A DNA stretch of 64,000 nucleotides from Flavobacterium sp. WV_118_3 (lineage in GTDB: Bacteria > Bacteroidota > Bacteroidia > Flavobacteriales > Flavobacteriaceae), in the NCBI RefSeq assembly GCF_039778605.1, contig NZ_CP156060.1, positions 293,501 through 357,500 on the forward strand. Reading direction: 5' to 3'. The position numbers and the translations under genes are program-made. The number at the start of each line of letters is the position of its first letter. Positions within the stretch are counted from its first letter, which is position 1. Of this stretch, positions 8,683 through 18,598 are shown piece after piece. The notes beneath the pieces were generated by a model that did no database searches, was not told where the DNA came from, and was given only the letters and a program-made list of their open reading frames with translations.

Positions 8683-9497
8683 AAAAAGGATGGACAGGCG
8701 AACGCCTCGAAACATTTATATATAACAGAGATGCGATCGATCATTTGCATCGCTATGCCATAGCACAACAGTATGTAACCGGAAAAACGGTTCTCGATAT
8801 TGCCAGTGGCGAAGGATACGGAACCAATCTTTTAAGTGAAAATGCGGCATTTGTATACGGTGTCGATATCGACGAAACGACCGTAGCTGCGGCAACACGC
8901 AAATACCACAAAAATAATATCCGTTTCCAACAGGGAAGTACCAGTAGCATCCCGTTGGAAAACCAAAGTGTGGATGTGGTCGTTAGTTTTGAAACCATCG
9001 AGCATCACGATCAGCACGATGAAATGATGCGCGAGATCAAACGCGTTTTAAAACCGGGAGGAATTGTGATCATTTCCACTCCGGATAAATTGTATTATTC
9101 CGATCAGCGGAATTTTAAAAATGAGTTCCATATTAAAGAACTCTATCAGCAGGAATTCGAAACCTTATTGTCGGGATATTTTGCAAAGCAACAATTGTTG
9201 GCGCAACGCTATTGTAACGGAAATTCTGTGCTTACCGATATCGCAAGTACGGAACAACCAGTGATTATAACTGGCGATTATAAAGCTGTACAGCAAACGG
9301 ATATACCCGCTTTGTATCTGGTTGCCATCGCTTCAGATGAAGCGTTTGACCGACAGGGACTTTCGGTTTTCGACGGAAGCAGCATCATGGAAATAGAATA
9401 CCAACAAAAAATGGCAAAAATCTATAATTCCAATTCCTATAAAGTAGGACATAGAATATTAATGCCGTTTAAGTTCCTAAAAAAAGCCTTTAAATAA
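8679..9497 (+). CDS. class I SAM-dependent methyltransferase
   Basis: Methyltransferase with a Rossmann core. The SAM-binding motif is VLDIASGEGYGTN, followed by YGVDID (motif II) and VVVSFETIEHHDQ (motif IV region), typical of the UbiE/Methyltransf_11 group. I choose ATG 8679, which overlaps the wzt stop as ATGA (272 aa), over ATG 8667. Tight coupling to a Wzt with a glycan-binding domain suggests that it may methylate the polysaccharide, possibly as a terminal cap. That role is inference; a methyl branch or sugar O-methylation is equally possible. Confidence 0.88.
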   Translation: MKKGWTGERLETFIYNRDAIDHLHRYAIAQQYVTGKTVLDIASGEGYGTNLLSENAAFVYGVDIDETTVAAATRKYHKNNIRFQQGSTSSIPLENQSVDVVVSFETIEHHDQHDEMMREIKRVLKPGGIVIISTPDKLYYSDQRNFKNEFHIKELYQQEFETLLSGYFAKQQLLAQRYCNGNSVLTDIASTEQPVIITGDYKAVQQTDIPALYLVAIASDEAFDRQGLSVFDGSSIMEIEYQQKMAKIYNSNSYKVGHRILMPFKFLKKAFK

Positions 9498-10399
9498 TGC
9501 TGGCGATCGTAATTCCATATTACAAGATTCCGTTTTTTGAAGAAACATTGCGTTCACTCGCCAATCAGACCGACAAGCGGTTTACAGTATATATCGGAGA
9601 CGATGCCAGTCCCGATGATCCCACGGAATTATTACAGCAGTTCAGCGATCAGTTTTCGTGGCAGTATCATCGTTTTGAAACCAATATGGGAGGAACTTCC
9701 CTGGTTCGGCAATGGGATCGTTGCACCGATTTGATCAACGATGAAGAATGGCTGATGATTTTAGGTGACGATGATGTCTTGTCGGAAAACACCATAGCAT
9801 CCTGGTATCACAATTACGAACAGTTTAAGGACAAAACGAATGTGGTTAAGTTTGCCTCAAAAATAATTTTTCAGGAAACAGCCCGAATTTCCGATCCTTT
9901 TCAACATCCGGTTTGGGAAAAGGCAACGGAATCTTTTTTTAAAAAAACAAAAGCACTTACGAGAAGTTCGCTGTCGGAGTATATTTTTACCAAAAAAGCC
10001 TATGATACCTACGGTTTTTACGATTATCCGCTGGCATGGTATAGCGACGACCGCGCATGGATCGATTTCTCCGAACAGAAAGACATCTATACGATTAACG
10101 AAAGTTTTGTCTTTATCCGATTTTCAGAAATGAATATCTCGGGCAGACAAGACAATACCGTTTTAAAAAAGAAAGCCAAAGAGCAATTTTTCGGAGATTT
10201 TATCCTGAGCAAATTGGCACTATTTCCAAAAAAAGAACGACTCGCATTGCTGTTAACCTATGAAGTCGCGATTAAAGACCAACGAAAGTTAGTTTTCAAA
10301 GAATGGCTACAGTTGGGAAAACACTATGCCCGTAATTTTACCCCGCTATCTTTTTTAAAACTTATCCGACGTTTTTTTATCAGTACCTTTAAAAAATGA
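9497..10399 (+). CDS. GT2-family glycosyltransferase
   Basis: GT-A fold inverting glycosyltransferase of 300 aa. The N-terminus IVIPYYK, the nucleotide-sugar contact GDDASPDD and the metal-binding GDDDV are all visible within the first 110 residues. The C-terminal third is Lys/Phe-rich and may contact the membrane. The start overlaps the previous stop (TAATG), so it is translationally coupled. Donor and acceptor cannot be read from the sequence. Confidence 0.9.
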   Translation: MLAIVIPYYKIPFFEETLRSLANQTDKRFTVYIGDDASPDDPTELLQQFSDQFSWQYHRFETNMGGTSLVRQWDRCTDLINDEEWLMILGDDDVLSENTIASWYHNYEQFKDKTNVVKFASKIIFQETARISDPFQHPVWEKATESFFKKTKALTRSSLSEYIFTKKAYDTYGFYDYPLAWYSDDRAWIDFSEQKDIYTINESFVFIRFSEMNISGRQDNTVLKKKAKEQFFGDFILSKLALFPKKERLALLLTYEVAIKDQRKLVFKEWLQLGKHYARNFTPLSFLKLIRRFFISTFKK

Positions 10400-11382
10400 A
10401 AGCGTTAGTATCCGTAATTATTCCAACCTTTAACCGAGCCGATCTGATTGGAGCGACGCTGGATAGTATGCTAGCCCAAACCTATCCGGATTGGGAATGT
10501 ATTGTAGTGGACGATGGTTCGACAGATAACACCGAAGAAATCCTGTCGGCCTATAGTAATAAGGATAGCCGGTTTTACTATTATAAAAGACCCGATAATC
10601 GAACGAAAGGCGCCAATGCGTGTCGGAATTATGGCTTTGAAAAGAGCAAGGGTACTTATATAAAGTGGTTCGATAGTGATGATATTCTGTATCCCGATTT
10701 CCTGGAAAAACAGGTTCGGGTATTGGAAGAAGATCCGGAACTGGATTTTTGTGCCTGTCTGGCAGAAGATTTTACAGAAGGATCAACTCATAAAACGGTT
10801 TTTAGAGCCAACCGAACTCCTAAGGAGGATGTCTTAACGGCCTATCTTACAAAGAATCATTATTTTTTTACCGGTTCACCGTTGTGGAGACGTACAATAT
10901 TACAGGACAAAGCTTTATTTGATGAAGAATTAGCCAATAGTCACGAAACGGATTTCCATTTCAGAATGCTGGCCAACCATTTAAAATATGTATACAAAGA
11001 TGATGTGCTGTTTGGAATCAGAAGAGGCCATCAAAGTATCACGCAGGACAAAGCCAATGAACTTTCGTCACATATTTCCCGACTTAAATTTTTTACAAAA
11101 GCATTTAAAGTTGTAGCAACAACGGCAACAAAAAATCAAAATACGCTCAAACAGTATTTATTATACCGACAGTTGAGTTCGTTTTACCAGATCAAGATAA
11201 ATTCCGGAAAAACAATAAAAGGATACAGCAGTCAAATCCTGAAGAATATTGCCAATACGACCTATCCGCTAAAGGATAAGATCCGGATCTATATCGGTTT
11301 TATACTGATCACGATTTCAAATAAAGGGTATAATTTTTTGAAAAGTGCGAAGATAGACATCAATGAAGCGATCGAAAATTAA
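10396..11382 (+). CDS. GT2-family glycosyltransferase
   Basis: Protein of 328 aa with a textbook GT2 N-terminus: VSVIIPTFNRADLI, then VVDDGSTDNTEEIL, then the metal-binding DSDD in WFDSDDILYPDF. The start overlaps the preceding stop as ATGA. The region after about residue 220 is variable, probably acceptor-specific. It is one of at least six GT2-type enzymes in the block, consistent with a repeat unit of several sugars. Confidence 0.92.
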   Translation: MKALVSVIIPTFNRADLIGATLDSMLAQTYPDWECIVVDDGSTDNTEEILSAYSNKDSRFYYYKRPDNRTKGANACRNYGFEKSKGTYIKWFDSDDILYPDFLEKQVRVLEEDPELDFCACLAEDFTEGSTHKTVFRANRTPKEDVLTAYLTKNHYFFTGSPLWRRTILQDKALFDEELANSHETDFHFRMLANHLKYVYKDDVLFGIRRGHQSITQDKANELSSHISRLKFFTKAFKVVATTATKNQNTLKQYLLYRQLSSFYQIKINSGKTIKGYSSQILKNIANTTYPLKDKIRIYIGFILITISNKGYNFLKSAKIDINEAIEN

Positions 11383-11451
11383 ATAAAACCGTTACGGAAG
11401 GTCAAAACAGGACTTTGTCGGGAATTTACCATAACCAATAAACAGGGAATA

Positions 11452-12435
11452 ATGAAAGTTAGTGTATGCATGATAACTTATGGACACGAAAAGTTCATAC
11501 GTCAGGCGATAGAAGGCGTCCTGATGCAGGAATGCAATTTTGATTATGAATTGGTTATTGCCAACGATTATTCCCCCGATGCTACCGACGAAATTATAAA
11601 GGATATCCTCAAAACACATCCGAAGGCACCTCAAATACACTATTTTTCGCATTCTGAAAACAAGGGTATGATGCCTAATTTTCTATTTGCTATGGCGCAA
11701 TGTAAAGGCGAGTATGTGGCGATGTGCGAAGGTGACGATTATTGGATTACCAAAGATAAACTCCAAAAGCAAACCGATATTTTGGAAGCGAATCCTACTA
11801 TTGGATTGGTGTATACGGATGTGAAACATTATGATCAACAAACAGAAAGGTTTATTGAAAAACCAGCCGGATTGGAAGTCGGAAAAGCCGATGTTCTCCG
11901 GGTAATGTTAAAAAATAAATTCATCGAGTTTCCTACGACTATGTTTCGGAAAAAGGTACTCGATGACGCAATTGCAGTAAGTCAGCCGTCATTGCTAAAA
12001 GGCGTGATCGGCGATACCCGGATTCTTTTGGAAACGGCCTATCTGTCGGATATTTTCTTTTTAAAGGAAGTGACAACTGTATATCGGATTGTAGTGGGAA
12101 GTGCCAGTCATCCCAAAAATATTGACAAATATATTTTTGCGCTTAAAGATTCGTATTTATGCCGAAAAGAATTCGTAGAACGCCATAACCTGGCAAAAGT
12201 CTGGTTGTCGGATGCAGTTTGTAATACCAATAGAGGATTGATCAATATGGCTTTTATTGCAGATAACTATACTAATGCATTGAAATTACTTAAAAATGTA
12301 GTAATTTTTGAGATGTTTAGTTATTCGAGCAAATCGGTGATCCAACAAAAAATGACGTTGGGAATTTGGGGTAAAGGATTCCTGGCGTTTTTAGGAATCG
12401 GTGTTTTACGCCAGAAAATGAAAAAGAAGCATTAA
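11452..12435 (+). CDS. GT2-family glycosyltransferase
   Basis: Protein of 327 aa. It opens VSVCMITYGHEKFI, has ANDYSPDATDEI as the nucleotide-binding loop and EGDDYW as the DxD-like motif, a combination common in O-antigen and capsule GT2 enzymes. It is separated from the previous gene by 69 bp with no clear promoter. The C-terminal 30 residues are hydrophobic then basic, suggesting membrane association. Confidence 0.92.
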   Translation: MKVSVCMITYGHEKFIRQAIEGVLMQECNFDYELVIANDYSPDATDEIIKDILKTHPKAPQIHYFSHSENKGMMPNFLFAMAQCKGEYVAMCEGDDYWITKDKLQKQTDILEANPTIGLVYTDVKHYDQQTERFIEKPAGLEVGKADVLRVMLKNKFIEFPTTMFRKKVLDDAIAVSQPSLLKGVIGDTRILLETAYLSDIFFLKEVTTVYRIVVGSASHPKNIDKYIFALKDSYLCRKEFVERHNLAKVWLSDAVCNTNRGLINMAFIADNYTNALKLLKNVVIFEMFSYSSKSVIQQKMTLGIWGKGFLAFLGIGVLRQKMKKKH

Positions 12436-12466
12436 GCATAACAAAAAAGCAATTTATTCAAAGACT

Positions 12467-13495
12467 ATGCGGGTAGGATTTAATCCACATAAAGATCAAA
12501 TACAACAAGCGGACGATTACTTTCATCAGGTAATCCTGCCGGTCTATATTCCGTCTTTTGAAGGTTATTTTAAAGACAGTTTTGCGATACTGAAATATTG
12601 TATTGAGTCCTTATGGCGAACGGTTCATGCCAAAACCTATATCACGATTGTCAATAATGGCAGTTGTGAAACCGTCGTTAACTATCTGAATGAATTATTG
12701 GCAGCTCAGAAAATTCACGAATTGCTACATACCTCAAATATCGGAAAAATGAATGCCGTTTTAAAAGGTTTGTCTGGTAATAACTTTCCTTTGGTCACTA
12801 TTGCGGATTCCGATGTGATGTTTTTGCCCGACTGGCAAATGGCGACCTATGCAGTGTTTGAGAATTTTCCTAAAGCCGGTGCGGTTTGTCCAACACCATC
12901 CTCGCGATCGTATAAAACCTATACTGCAAATGTGTTGTGGGACTATTTCTGGTCCCGGAAATTGCATTTTACAGCCGTCAAAAACCCGGAGGGATTAAAA
13001 GCGTTTGGGCATAGTGTGGGGAATGAAAATTTTTACAACCGGTACCAATTGGAAAAATACCTGACACTTACGCAGGGAAATACCAAAGCGGTAATAGGTG
13101 CGGGACATTATCTGGCAACCTATCGCAGCGAAATTTTTAAAAATAGATTGCCTAAACATACGAAGTATCGTTTAGGAGGGACCAGTGAACGGGATATATT
13201 GGATATTCCGGTGGTCAAATCGGGTTATTACCGATTGGCAACAGAAGATAATTTTGCCTATCATCTTGGAAATGTAACCGAACCCTGGATGGAGGAGATA
13301 TTACAAACCATAACAAAAAGCGCTGTGAGTCCGATAAAACAACCCGTTTTAGTAGCAAACAGTGCGACAAAAATCGGATATTGGATCAAAACAAAGCTTT
13401 TTTCCCGATTGCTGTTTAATAAAAATATACTACCCTTGTTTTTTAGATGTAAAGGTTTGCCAGCCAATGTGGTACAATCGTATTTAAAGAATTAA
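12467..13495 (+). CDS. GT2-like glycosyltransferase
   Basis: Protein of 342 aa with a GT-A signature that starts later than usual, after an N-terminal stretch of about 25 residues: VILPVYIPSFEGYF, then ITIVNNGS, NIGKMNAVLKG and the metal-binding ADSDVMFLPDW. A long acceptor-side insertion with many aromatic residues follows. It is probably a capsule glycosyltransferase. Substrate unknown. Confidence 0.84.
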   Translation: MRVGFNPHKDQIQQADDYFHQVILPVYIPSFEGYFKDSFAILKYCIESLWRTVHAKTYITIVNNGSCETVVNYLNELLAAQKIHELLHTSNIGKMNAVLKGLSGNNFPLVTIADSDVMFLPDWQMATYAVFENFPKAGAVCPTPSSRSYKTYTANVLWDYFWSRKLHFTAVKNPEGLKAFGHSVGNENFYNRYQLEKYLTLTQGNTKAVIGAGHYLATYRSEIFKNRLPKHTKYRLGGTSERDILDIPVVKSGYYRLATEDNFAYHLGNVTEPWMEEILQTITKSAVSPIKQPVLVANSATKIGYWIKTKLFSRLLFNKNILPLFFRCKGLPANVVQSYLKN

Positions 13496-13543
13496 TAGGG
13501 AATAAAAACAAACCGAAAAAAGACATAATAACTGTTTATACCC

Positions 13544-14620
13544 ATGATAACCGTAATCTATCCCTATAGAAACCGGGATTTGGAACGCGTGCGACGTTCC
13601 CTGGATTCCTTACAGATCCAGACTGATAGCCGATTTAAAGTCGTATTGGTCGATTATGGATCGGATCGGATAACAGCGCAGGCCGTTCAGGAGTTGGCAA
13701 AGCAGTATGCTTTTGTCGAATACCAGTACCTTTTTACAACAAATCAGCCCTGGAGCAGGAGTATCGCCTTAAATTATGCGATCCGAAAGGCCGATACCGA
13801 CTTTTGTTTTATGGCCGATATCGATATGATTTTTGCTCCGGATTTTATGGCATTTGCCAATCAGCATGCCCGATTGGACGAAGGCTTGTATTTCCCGGTA
13901 GGATTTCTATCGGAAGCGGAAAGCAGTAAAAAAAAATCATTTGATCAATATATACCAAAGTTTAGTAGTAATAGCGAAGCCGCAGGAATGTCGTTGTTTC
14001 CTACGGCAAAATTACATCAGATCCAGGGATACGACCAATTTTTTCATTTCTGGGGATCGGAAGACAACGATATTCACAATCGCCTAAAACAATCGGGCTG
14101 TCCGATTCGATTTTGCGACGATAAAATACGCCTGTTGCACCAATGGCATCCTAACTTCCGGCAAACGGAAAGCGCTCTGTTAAAACAGGAATTGCAACTT
14201 TCGGGTGTGGCCGAATTAAATCAGGAACATTTTCGGTTCAATCAGCAACGACAATTCACAACGGTTAACTCCGAAAACTGGGGTATCGTTATGGACGAAA
14301 AAGACTATAATTTCCTACAGGAGCTTCCGGTTCAAAAAATAACAAACCGTAAAAGTGTTATCGATCATTTGGTATTCGGTCAACTGCCACAATTGAAAGA
14401 CGGCGAAACGCTTAGTGTTTGTATCCAAGAAGAGCCGTTGTATAACAGTTTAAAATACAAACTCAAAAAATTGCTGGGCAAAAAGGTGCCGGATTACTAT
14501 ACGCTAAAAGAGTGTAACGACCTGTTGTTACGCCACATCGTTACACAATATGCTCATTTGCCATATACCTACAAAATAAGCGAAAACCTTAGCGGTATCG
14601 AGTTTAAAATAAAAAAATAG
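13544..14620 (+). CDS. glycosyltransferase with GT2 N-half and GT7/GT27-like C-terminal motif
   Basis: Protein of 358 aa. The N-half shows ITVIYPYRNR, VLVDYGSD, the acceptor-side WSRSIALNYAIR and the metal site ADIDMIFAPDF. The second part carries FWGSEDNDIHNRLKQSG, the Glu-Asp catalytic-base motif of the galactosyltransferase C-terminal (Glyco_transf_7C) type found in chondroitin-synthase-like and N-acetylgalactosaminyltransferases. A hexosaminyl- or galactosyl-transfer is therefore plausible, but the donor is not proven. The C-terminal 90 residues are unassigned. Confidence 0.86.
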   Translation: MITVIYPYRNRDLERVRRSLDSLQIQTDSRFKVVLVDYGSDRITAQAVQELAKQYAFVEYQYLFTTNQPWSRSIALNYAIRKADTDFCFMADIDMIFAPDFMAFANQHARLDEGLYFPVGFLSEAESSKKKSFDQYIPKFSSNSEAAGMSLFPTAKLHQIQGYDQFFHFWGSEDNDIHNRLKQSGCPIRFCDDKIRLLHQWHPNFRQTESALLKQELQLSGVAELNQEHFRFNQQRQFTTVNSENWGIVMDEKDYNFLQELPVQKITNRKSVIDHLVFGQLPQLKDGETLSVCIQEEPLYNSLKYKLKKLLGKKVPDYYTLKECNDLLLRHIVTQYAHLPYTYKISENLSGIEFKIKK

Positions 14621-14647
14621 AAGCTATATTTTTTATATTTTTACCAA

Positions 14648-15754
14648 ATGGTAGCAAATTTCCCCAAGGTAATCCTTATTTCGCAACTGCCACTGCCTTA
14701 TCCGAAAATAGGGAGCTGGACAACCTTGTATAAGAATTACTTAGAAAGTAATCACCAGATCGATTATATTATCTGTGAACAACCGGAAAAAAGATTCGAA
14801 TCCGTAATTTATACGTTGGTTGAAAATACCTTACAGGCAAAAATCATCCGAAAATGGAAGAAAAACCGCTATATGGGATATTTGAATGCGTTGGAAGAAT
14901 TGTTACAGCAGGATCAGAAATACATCATTCAGATTGTCGATAACTATGGAATCGTAAAACCTCTGCTAAAATTCCTTTCGGAAAGTGGCTTTCGTCAGCA
15001 TTGCTATTTGCAATTCTGCTACCATGGCTTTCCACCTTTCTACGAAAATTTTGCCGGACGTTGGTTTTTTGAAGCGATCGACGAGATGATAGTACTTACG
15101 CACGATTCGTATAAAGCCCATAAAAACTATTACACCATTTTGCCAACCCGGTTTTCGGTACTTCATAATGGCGTGGATACTAAAAAGTTTTACCCGATTG
15201 CAACAGATGCCAGACAACTTCTAAAAGAAGAATATGGCGTGATCAATAAAAAAGTTTTTGTCTGGTGTGCACAGGATCGTCCTAAAAAAGGATTGCATAT
15301 TGTTTTGGATGCCTGGAAAAGCGTGATCGAAAAAAGAAACGATTGTGTATTGTGGATTATCGGAACTGAACCCAAAGAAGCGATGGAAGGCGTTCGTTAT
15401 TTTGGAAAAATCCCAAATGATGAATTGCCAAAATACTTGCAGGCAGCCGATTGCTATTTGTTTTCAACGCTGTGTCACGAAGGTTTTGGCTTAAGCCTTA
15501 TCGAAGCCTTGCATTGTGGCAATTATTGCATCGCATCCGCTTTAGGAGGAGTTCCCGAAGTATTGCAATACGGAAAGTTTGGAAAACTAATCGAAAGTCC
15601 GCATTTTGTCTCCGAATGGGAAAAAGCCATGTTGGATTTTGCCGAAAATTCCGAACAAACATTTGTCTTTGATAGGTCTTTGTATACCACCGAAAACTGG
15701 AATACAGGAATGAATACGATTATTGCATCTGCTCAAAAGAAAATGGCCCAATGA
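14648..15754 (+). CDS. GT4-family glycosyltransferase
   Basis: GT-B fold retaining enzyme, 368 aa. The C-terminal nucleotide-sugar domain is clear: WCAQDRPKKGLHIVLDAW, YFGKIPNDELPKYLQAAD and the family Glu pair within EGFGLSLIEALHCG. The N-terminal acceptor domain is divergent, as expected. The stop overlaps the start of neuA by ATGA. Confidence 0.92.
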   Translation: MVANFPKVILISQLPLPYPKIGSWTTLYKNYLESNHQIDYIICEQPEKRFESVIYTLVENTLQAKIIRKWKKNRYMGYLNALEELLQQDQKYIIQIVDNYGIVKPLLKFLSESGFRQHCYLQFCYHGFPPFYENFAGRWFFEAIDEMIVLTHDSYKAHKNYYTILPTRFSVLHNGVDTKKFYPIATDARQLLKEEYGVINKKVFVWCAQDRPKKGLHIVLDAWKSVIEKRNDCVLWIIGTEPKEAMEGVRYFGKIPNDELPKYLQAADCYLFSTLCHEGFGLSLIEALHCGNYCIASALGGVPEVLQYGKFGKLIESPHFVSEWEKAMLDFAENSEQTFVFDRSLYTTENWNTGMNTIIASAQKKMAQ

Positions 15755-16428
15755 AAACGATAGCTGTAATACCGGCTCGAGGAGGCTCGAAACGACTTCC
15801 CGGGAAAAATATAAAACCACTCGGAGGGATACCGCTTATCGTGCATTCCATCGAATATGCCAAAGCTAATGCGGATATAATCGATGCTATAGTAGTAAGT
15901 ACCGATGATCCGGAAATCAAAAAAATAGCCCTGGATTACGGAACGATTGTAATCGACAGACCTGCTGCGCTTGCGGGCGATTTGGAACCAACGGTGACCG
16001 CTTTAAAACATGTGTTGGAATCGCTAACGGAAAAACCGGAAAATGTCGTTTTATTACAGGCGACAAATCCGTTACGACCGGTAGCATTACTTCGGGACAG
16101 TTTTGAAAAATATAGCGCGACCGGAGCCGATAGTTTGTTTTCGGTAACCCCCATAATCCGTAAATTAGGAAAAATAACCCAATCCCGATACGTTCCGTTT
16201 AATTATGAAATCGGACAACGAAGTCAGGATATGGAACCTTTATATTTTGAAAACGGATTGTTATACATCAGTAAATCCAAACTTATTTTAGAAGAACAAA
16301 AAATTATTAGCGAACAGGCTATTCCCTGGATTGTGGAGCATCCGTTTGCCGAACTGGATATCGATACGGAAGCCGATTTTGAATATGCATCCTATCTGTA
16401 TCACAACCATAAAACACCAAATAAATGA
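15751..16428 (+). CDS. neuA: CMP-nonulosonate cytidylyltransferase (NeuA/LegF type)
   Basis: Activates a nine-carbon acidic sugar with CTP. The diagnostic N-terminal motif [14 protein letters not shown] (7-20) and the ATNPLRP motif are intact. At 225 aa it has only the synthetase domain, with no esterase extension. It is followed by neuB (ATGA overlap) and neuC, giving the three enzymes needed from UDP-HexNAc to the CMP-sugar. The motifs do not separate CMP-Neu5Ac from CMP-legionaminate synthetases. The linked aminotransferase and 4,6-dehydratase at the locus start keep legionaminate possible. Confidence 0.92.
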   Translation: MKTIAVIPARGGSKRLPGKNIKPLGGIPLIVHSIEYAKANADIIDAIVVSTDDPEIKKIALDYGTIVIDRPAALAGDLEPTVTALKHVLESLTEKPENVVLLQATNPLRPVALLRDSFEKYSATGADSLFSVTPIIRKLGKITQSRYVPFNYEIGQRSQDMEPLYFENGLLYISKSKLILEEQKIISEQAIPWIVEHPFAELDIDTEADFEYASYLYHNHKTPNK

Positions 16429-17465
16429 ATCCTTATATTGAAATAGCCGGAAGAAAAATCGGACCGGATTATCCGCCATTGGTAATTGCCGAAATCGGAA
16501 TTAATCACGAAGGTTCCCTGCAAACGGCCAAAGAAATGGTCGATGCGGCTTTTCGAGCCGGTGTGGAAGTGGTGAAACATCAGACCCATATTGTAGCCGA
16601 TGAAATGAGTGGTGCCGCCAAAAAGGTAATACCCGGTAATGCCGATGTGTCGATCTATGAAATTATGGAACGATGTGCGTTAAATGAAGCCGAAGAATTA
16701 GAATTGAAAAATTATGTGGAAAGCAAAGGCATGATTTTTATTTCGACACCGTTTTCGAGAGCGGCAGCCGAACGATTGCGAAAATTCGATATCCCGGCCT
16801 ATAAGATTGGTTCGGGCGAATGCAACAATTATCCGTTACTGGAGCATATCGCATCTTTTGGAAAACCGGTAATTCTAAGTACCGGGATGAATACCATTGA
16901 AAGTATCCGTAAAGCCGTGGCTATTTTTGATAAACACAAGGTGCCGGTAGCACTGTTGCATACCACGAATTTGTATCCTACACCAATCCATTTGGTTCGT
17001 TTTGGAGCGATGACCGAAATGCACAATGCCTTCCCAAATAAGGTTTTTGGATTAAGTGATCATACATTAAATAACAACGCTTGTCTTGGAGCGGTAGCCT
17101 TGGGAGCGTCCATTTTGGAACGTCATTTTACCGATCATATGGAACGCACCGGACCGGATATTGTTTGCAGTATGGACGAACAAAATTGTGCCGATCTGAT
17201 CCGCAATGCGGCGGAGATTGCACTAATGCGAGGCGGAACCAAACAACCGGCAAAAGAGGAACAGGTCACCATCGATTTTGCATTTGCAACTTTGTGTACG
17301 ATTCAGAATATCAAAAAAGGAGCCCTTTTTACAAAAGAAAATATCTGGGTAAAACGTCCCGGAACCGGAAAAATACTGGCCGAACATTTCGAATCCGTAT
17401 TGGGTAAAACCGCCGGACGGGATATTGCTAACGACGAACAGCTAAGCTGGGATGATATAGTATAA
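16425..17465 (+). CDS. neuB: N-acylneuraminate/legionaminate synthase (NeuB/LegI type)
   Basis: Condenses phosphoenolpyruvate with ManNAc or a 2,4-diacetamido-hexose to a nonulosonic acid. The 346-aa protein has the TIM-barrel synthase domain, with [12 protein letters not shown] near the start, [13 protein letters not shown] and SDHTLN, then a C-terminal SAF antifreeze-like domain (about 285-345) ending in an [14 protein letters not shown] segment. Length and domains are complete. It overlaps neuA by four bases and lies 7 bp before neuC. Confidence 0.94.
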   Translation: MNPYIEIAGRKIGPDYPPLVIAEIGINHEGSLQTAKEMVDAAFRAGVEVVKHQTHIVADEMSGAAKKVIPGNADVSIYEIMERCALNEAEELELKNYVESKGMIFISTPFSRAAAERLRKFDIPAYKIGSGECNNYPLLEHIASFGKPVILSTGMNTIESIRKAVAIFDKHKVPVALLHTTNLYPTPIHLVRFGAMTEMHNAFPNKVFGLSDHTLNNNACLGAVALGASILERHFTDHMERTGPDIVCSMDEQNCADLIRNAAEIALMRGGTKQPAKEEQVTIDFAFATLCTIQNIKKGALFTKENIWVKRPGTGKILAEHFESVLGKTAGRDIANDEQLSWDDIV

Positions 17466-17472
17466 TCGCACG

Positions 17473-18594
17473 ATGAAAAAAATTGTATTTCTAACCGGTA
17501 CCCGTGCCGATTTCGGGAAAATCAAATCGCTGATCCAGGCTTTGGAAAAGCAACCGGATTTTATTCCGTATCTTTTTGTGACCGGTATGCACTTGCAACA
17601 GGAATACGGGTATACGTGGATTGAGATTGAACGCTGTGGATTTACGAATCTGCATGCGTTTGAAAATCATACCCACGAAACAACAATGGATCTGACACTG
17701 GCCAAAACCATCGAAGGGTTGTCGGCTTACTGTAAAGAGATCCAACCGGATATGATTATCATTCACGGCGACAGGGTAGAAGCGTTGGCGGGCGCTATTG
17801 TAGGATCGCTCAACAATATCCTGGTAGCGCATATTGAAGGTGGTGAAATTTCCGGAACGATAGACGAATTGATCCGACATGCAACCAGTAAGATGAGTCA
17901 CGTTCATTTTGTGTCGAATGATACGGCCAAAAAGCGATTGATACAGATGGGGGAATTGGAAACGTCGGTATCGGTTATCGGCTCTCCGGATTTGGATATT
18001 ATGTTTTCCAACACACTTCCCGACCTGCAAACCGTAAAAGAATACTATGAAATAGATTTTGATCATTATGCGGTGGCCATGTTCCATCCGGTGACAACCG
18101 AATTTCAGAACATGCAACACTATGCCGATAATTTTGTTGGCGCATTATTAGAAGATGATCACCCGTATGTGGTCATTTATCCGAATAATGATTTGGGGAA
18201 TTCAGCTATACTGAAAGCATACGAAAAATTAAAAGGGAATGATCGCTTTCGGGTTTTTCCGTCATTGCGGTTTGAATACTTTCTGACTTTGCTCAAAAAT
18301 GCCCGTTTTATTATCGGGAACAGTAGTGCCGGAATCAGAGAGGCACCGTATTATGGTTTGCCGATCATTAACATCGGCAGTCGTCAGCAAAATCGTTCTG
18401 TAAATGGTGATATTTTAAATGTTACCTACGATAAAGCGGCTATTCAGGAAGCGTTAAAGGTTATCGGTGCACATACGGTTCAAAAAATAACCGGTGATTA
18501 TGGTAGCGGAAATAGTGCCGAATTATTTGTCAGTTCTCTTAAAGAAGCGAATCTTTGGCAATTGAACCACCAAAAACAATTTAGGGATATTTAA
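17473..18594 (+). CDS. neuC: hydrolysing UDP-N-acetylglucosamine 2-epimerase (NeuC/LegG type)
   Basis: Releases ManNAc (or its 6-deoxy-diacetamido analogue) from the UDP-sugar while inverting C2. It is 373 aa, with FLTGTRADFGKIKSL at the N-terminus, IIHGDRVEALAGA, HIEGGEISGTIDELIRHATSKMSH and a C-terminal IGNSSAGIREAPYYGLP nucleotide-binding loop, all family hallmarks. The gene order is neuA-neuB-neuC. A stretch on the opposite strand inside this gene is open for 209 codons, but it is a frame shadow. Confidence 0.94.
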   Translation: MKKIVFLTGTRADFGKIKSLIQALEKQPDFIPYLFVTGMHLQQEYGYTWIEIERCGFTNLHAFENHTHETTMDLTLAKTIEGLSAYCKEIQPDMIIIHGDRVEALAGAIVGSLNNILVAHIEGGEISGTIDELIRHATSKMSHVHFVSNDTAKKRLIQMGELETSVSVIGSPDLDIMFSNTLPDLQTVKEYYEIDFDHYAVAMFHPVTTEFQNMQHYADNFVGALLEDDHPYVVIYPNNDLGNSAILKAYEKLKGNDRFRVFPSLRFEYFLTLLKNARFIIGNSSAGIREAPYYGLPIINIGSRQQNRSVNGDILNVTYDKAAIQEALKVIGAHTVQKITGDYGSGNSAELFVSSLKEANLWQLNHQKQFRDI

Positions 18595-18598
18595 AAAG

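Noticed and set aside
17491..18120. 209-codon open frame on the minus strand
   Set aside because: It lies wholly inside neuC, whose product has all family motifs. The opposite-strand translation has no domain-like features and is a frame shadow.
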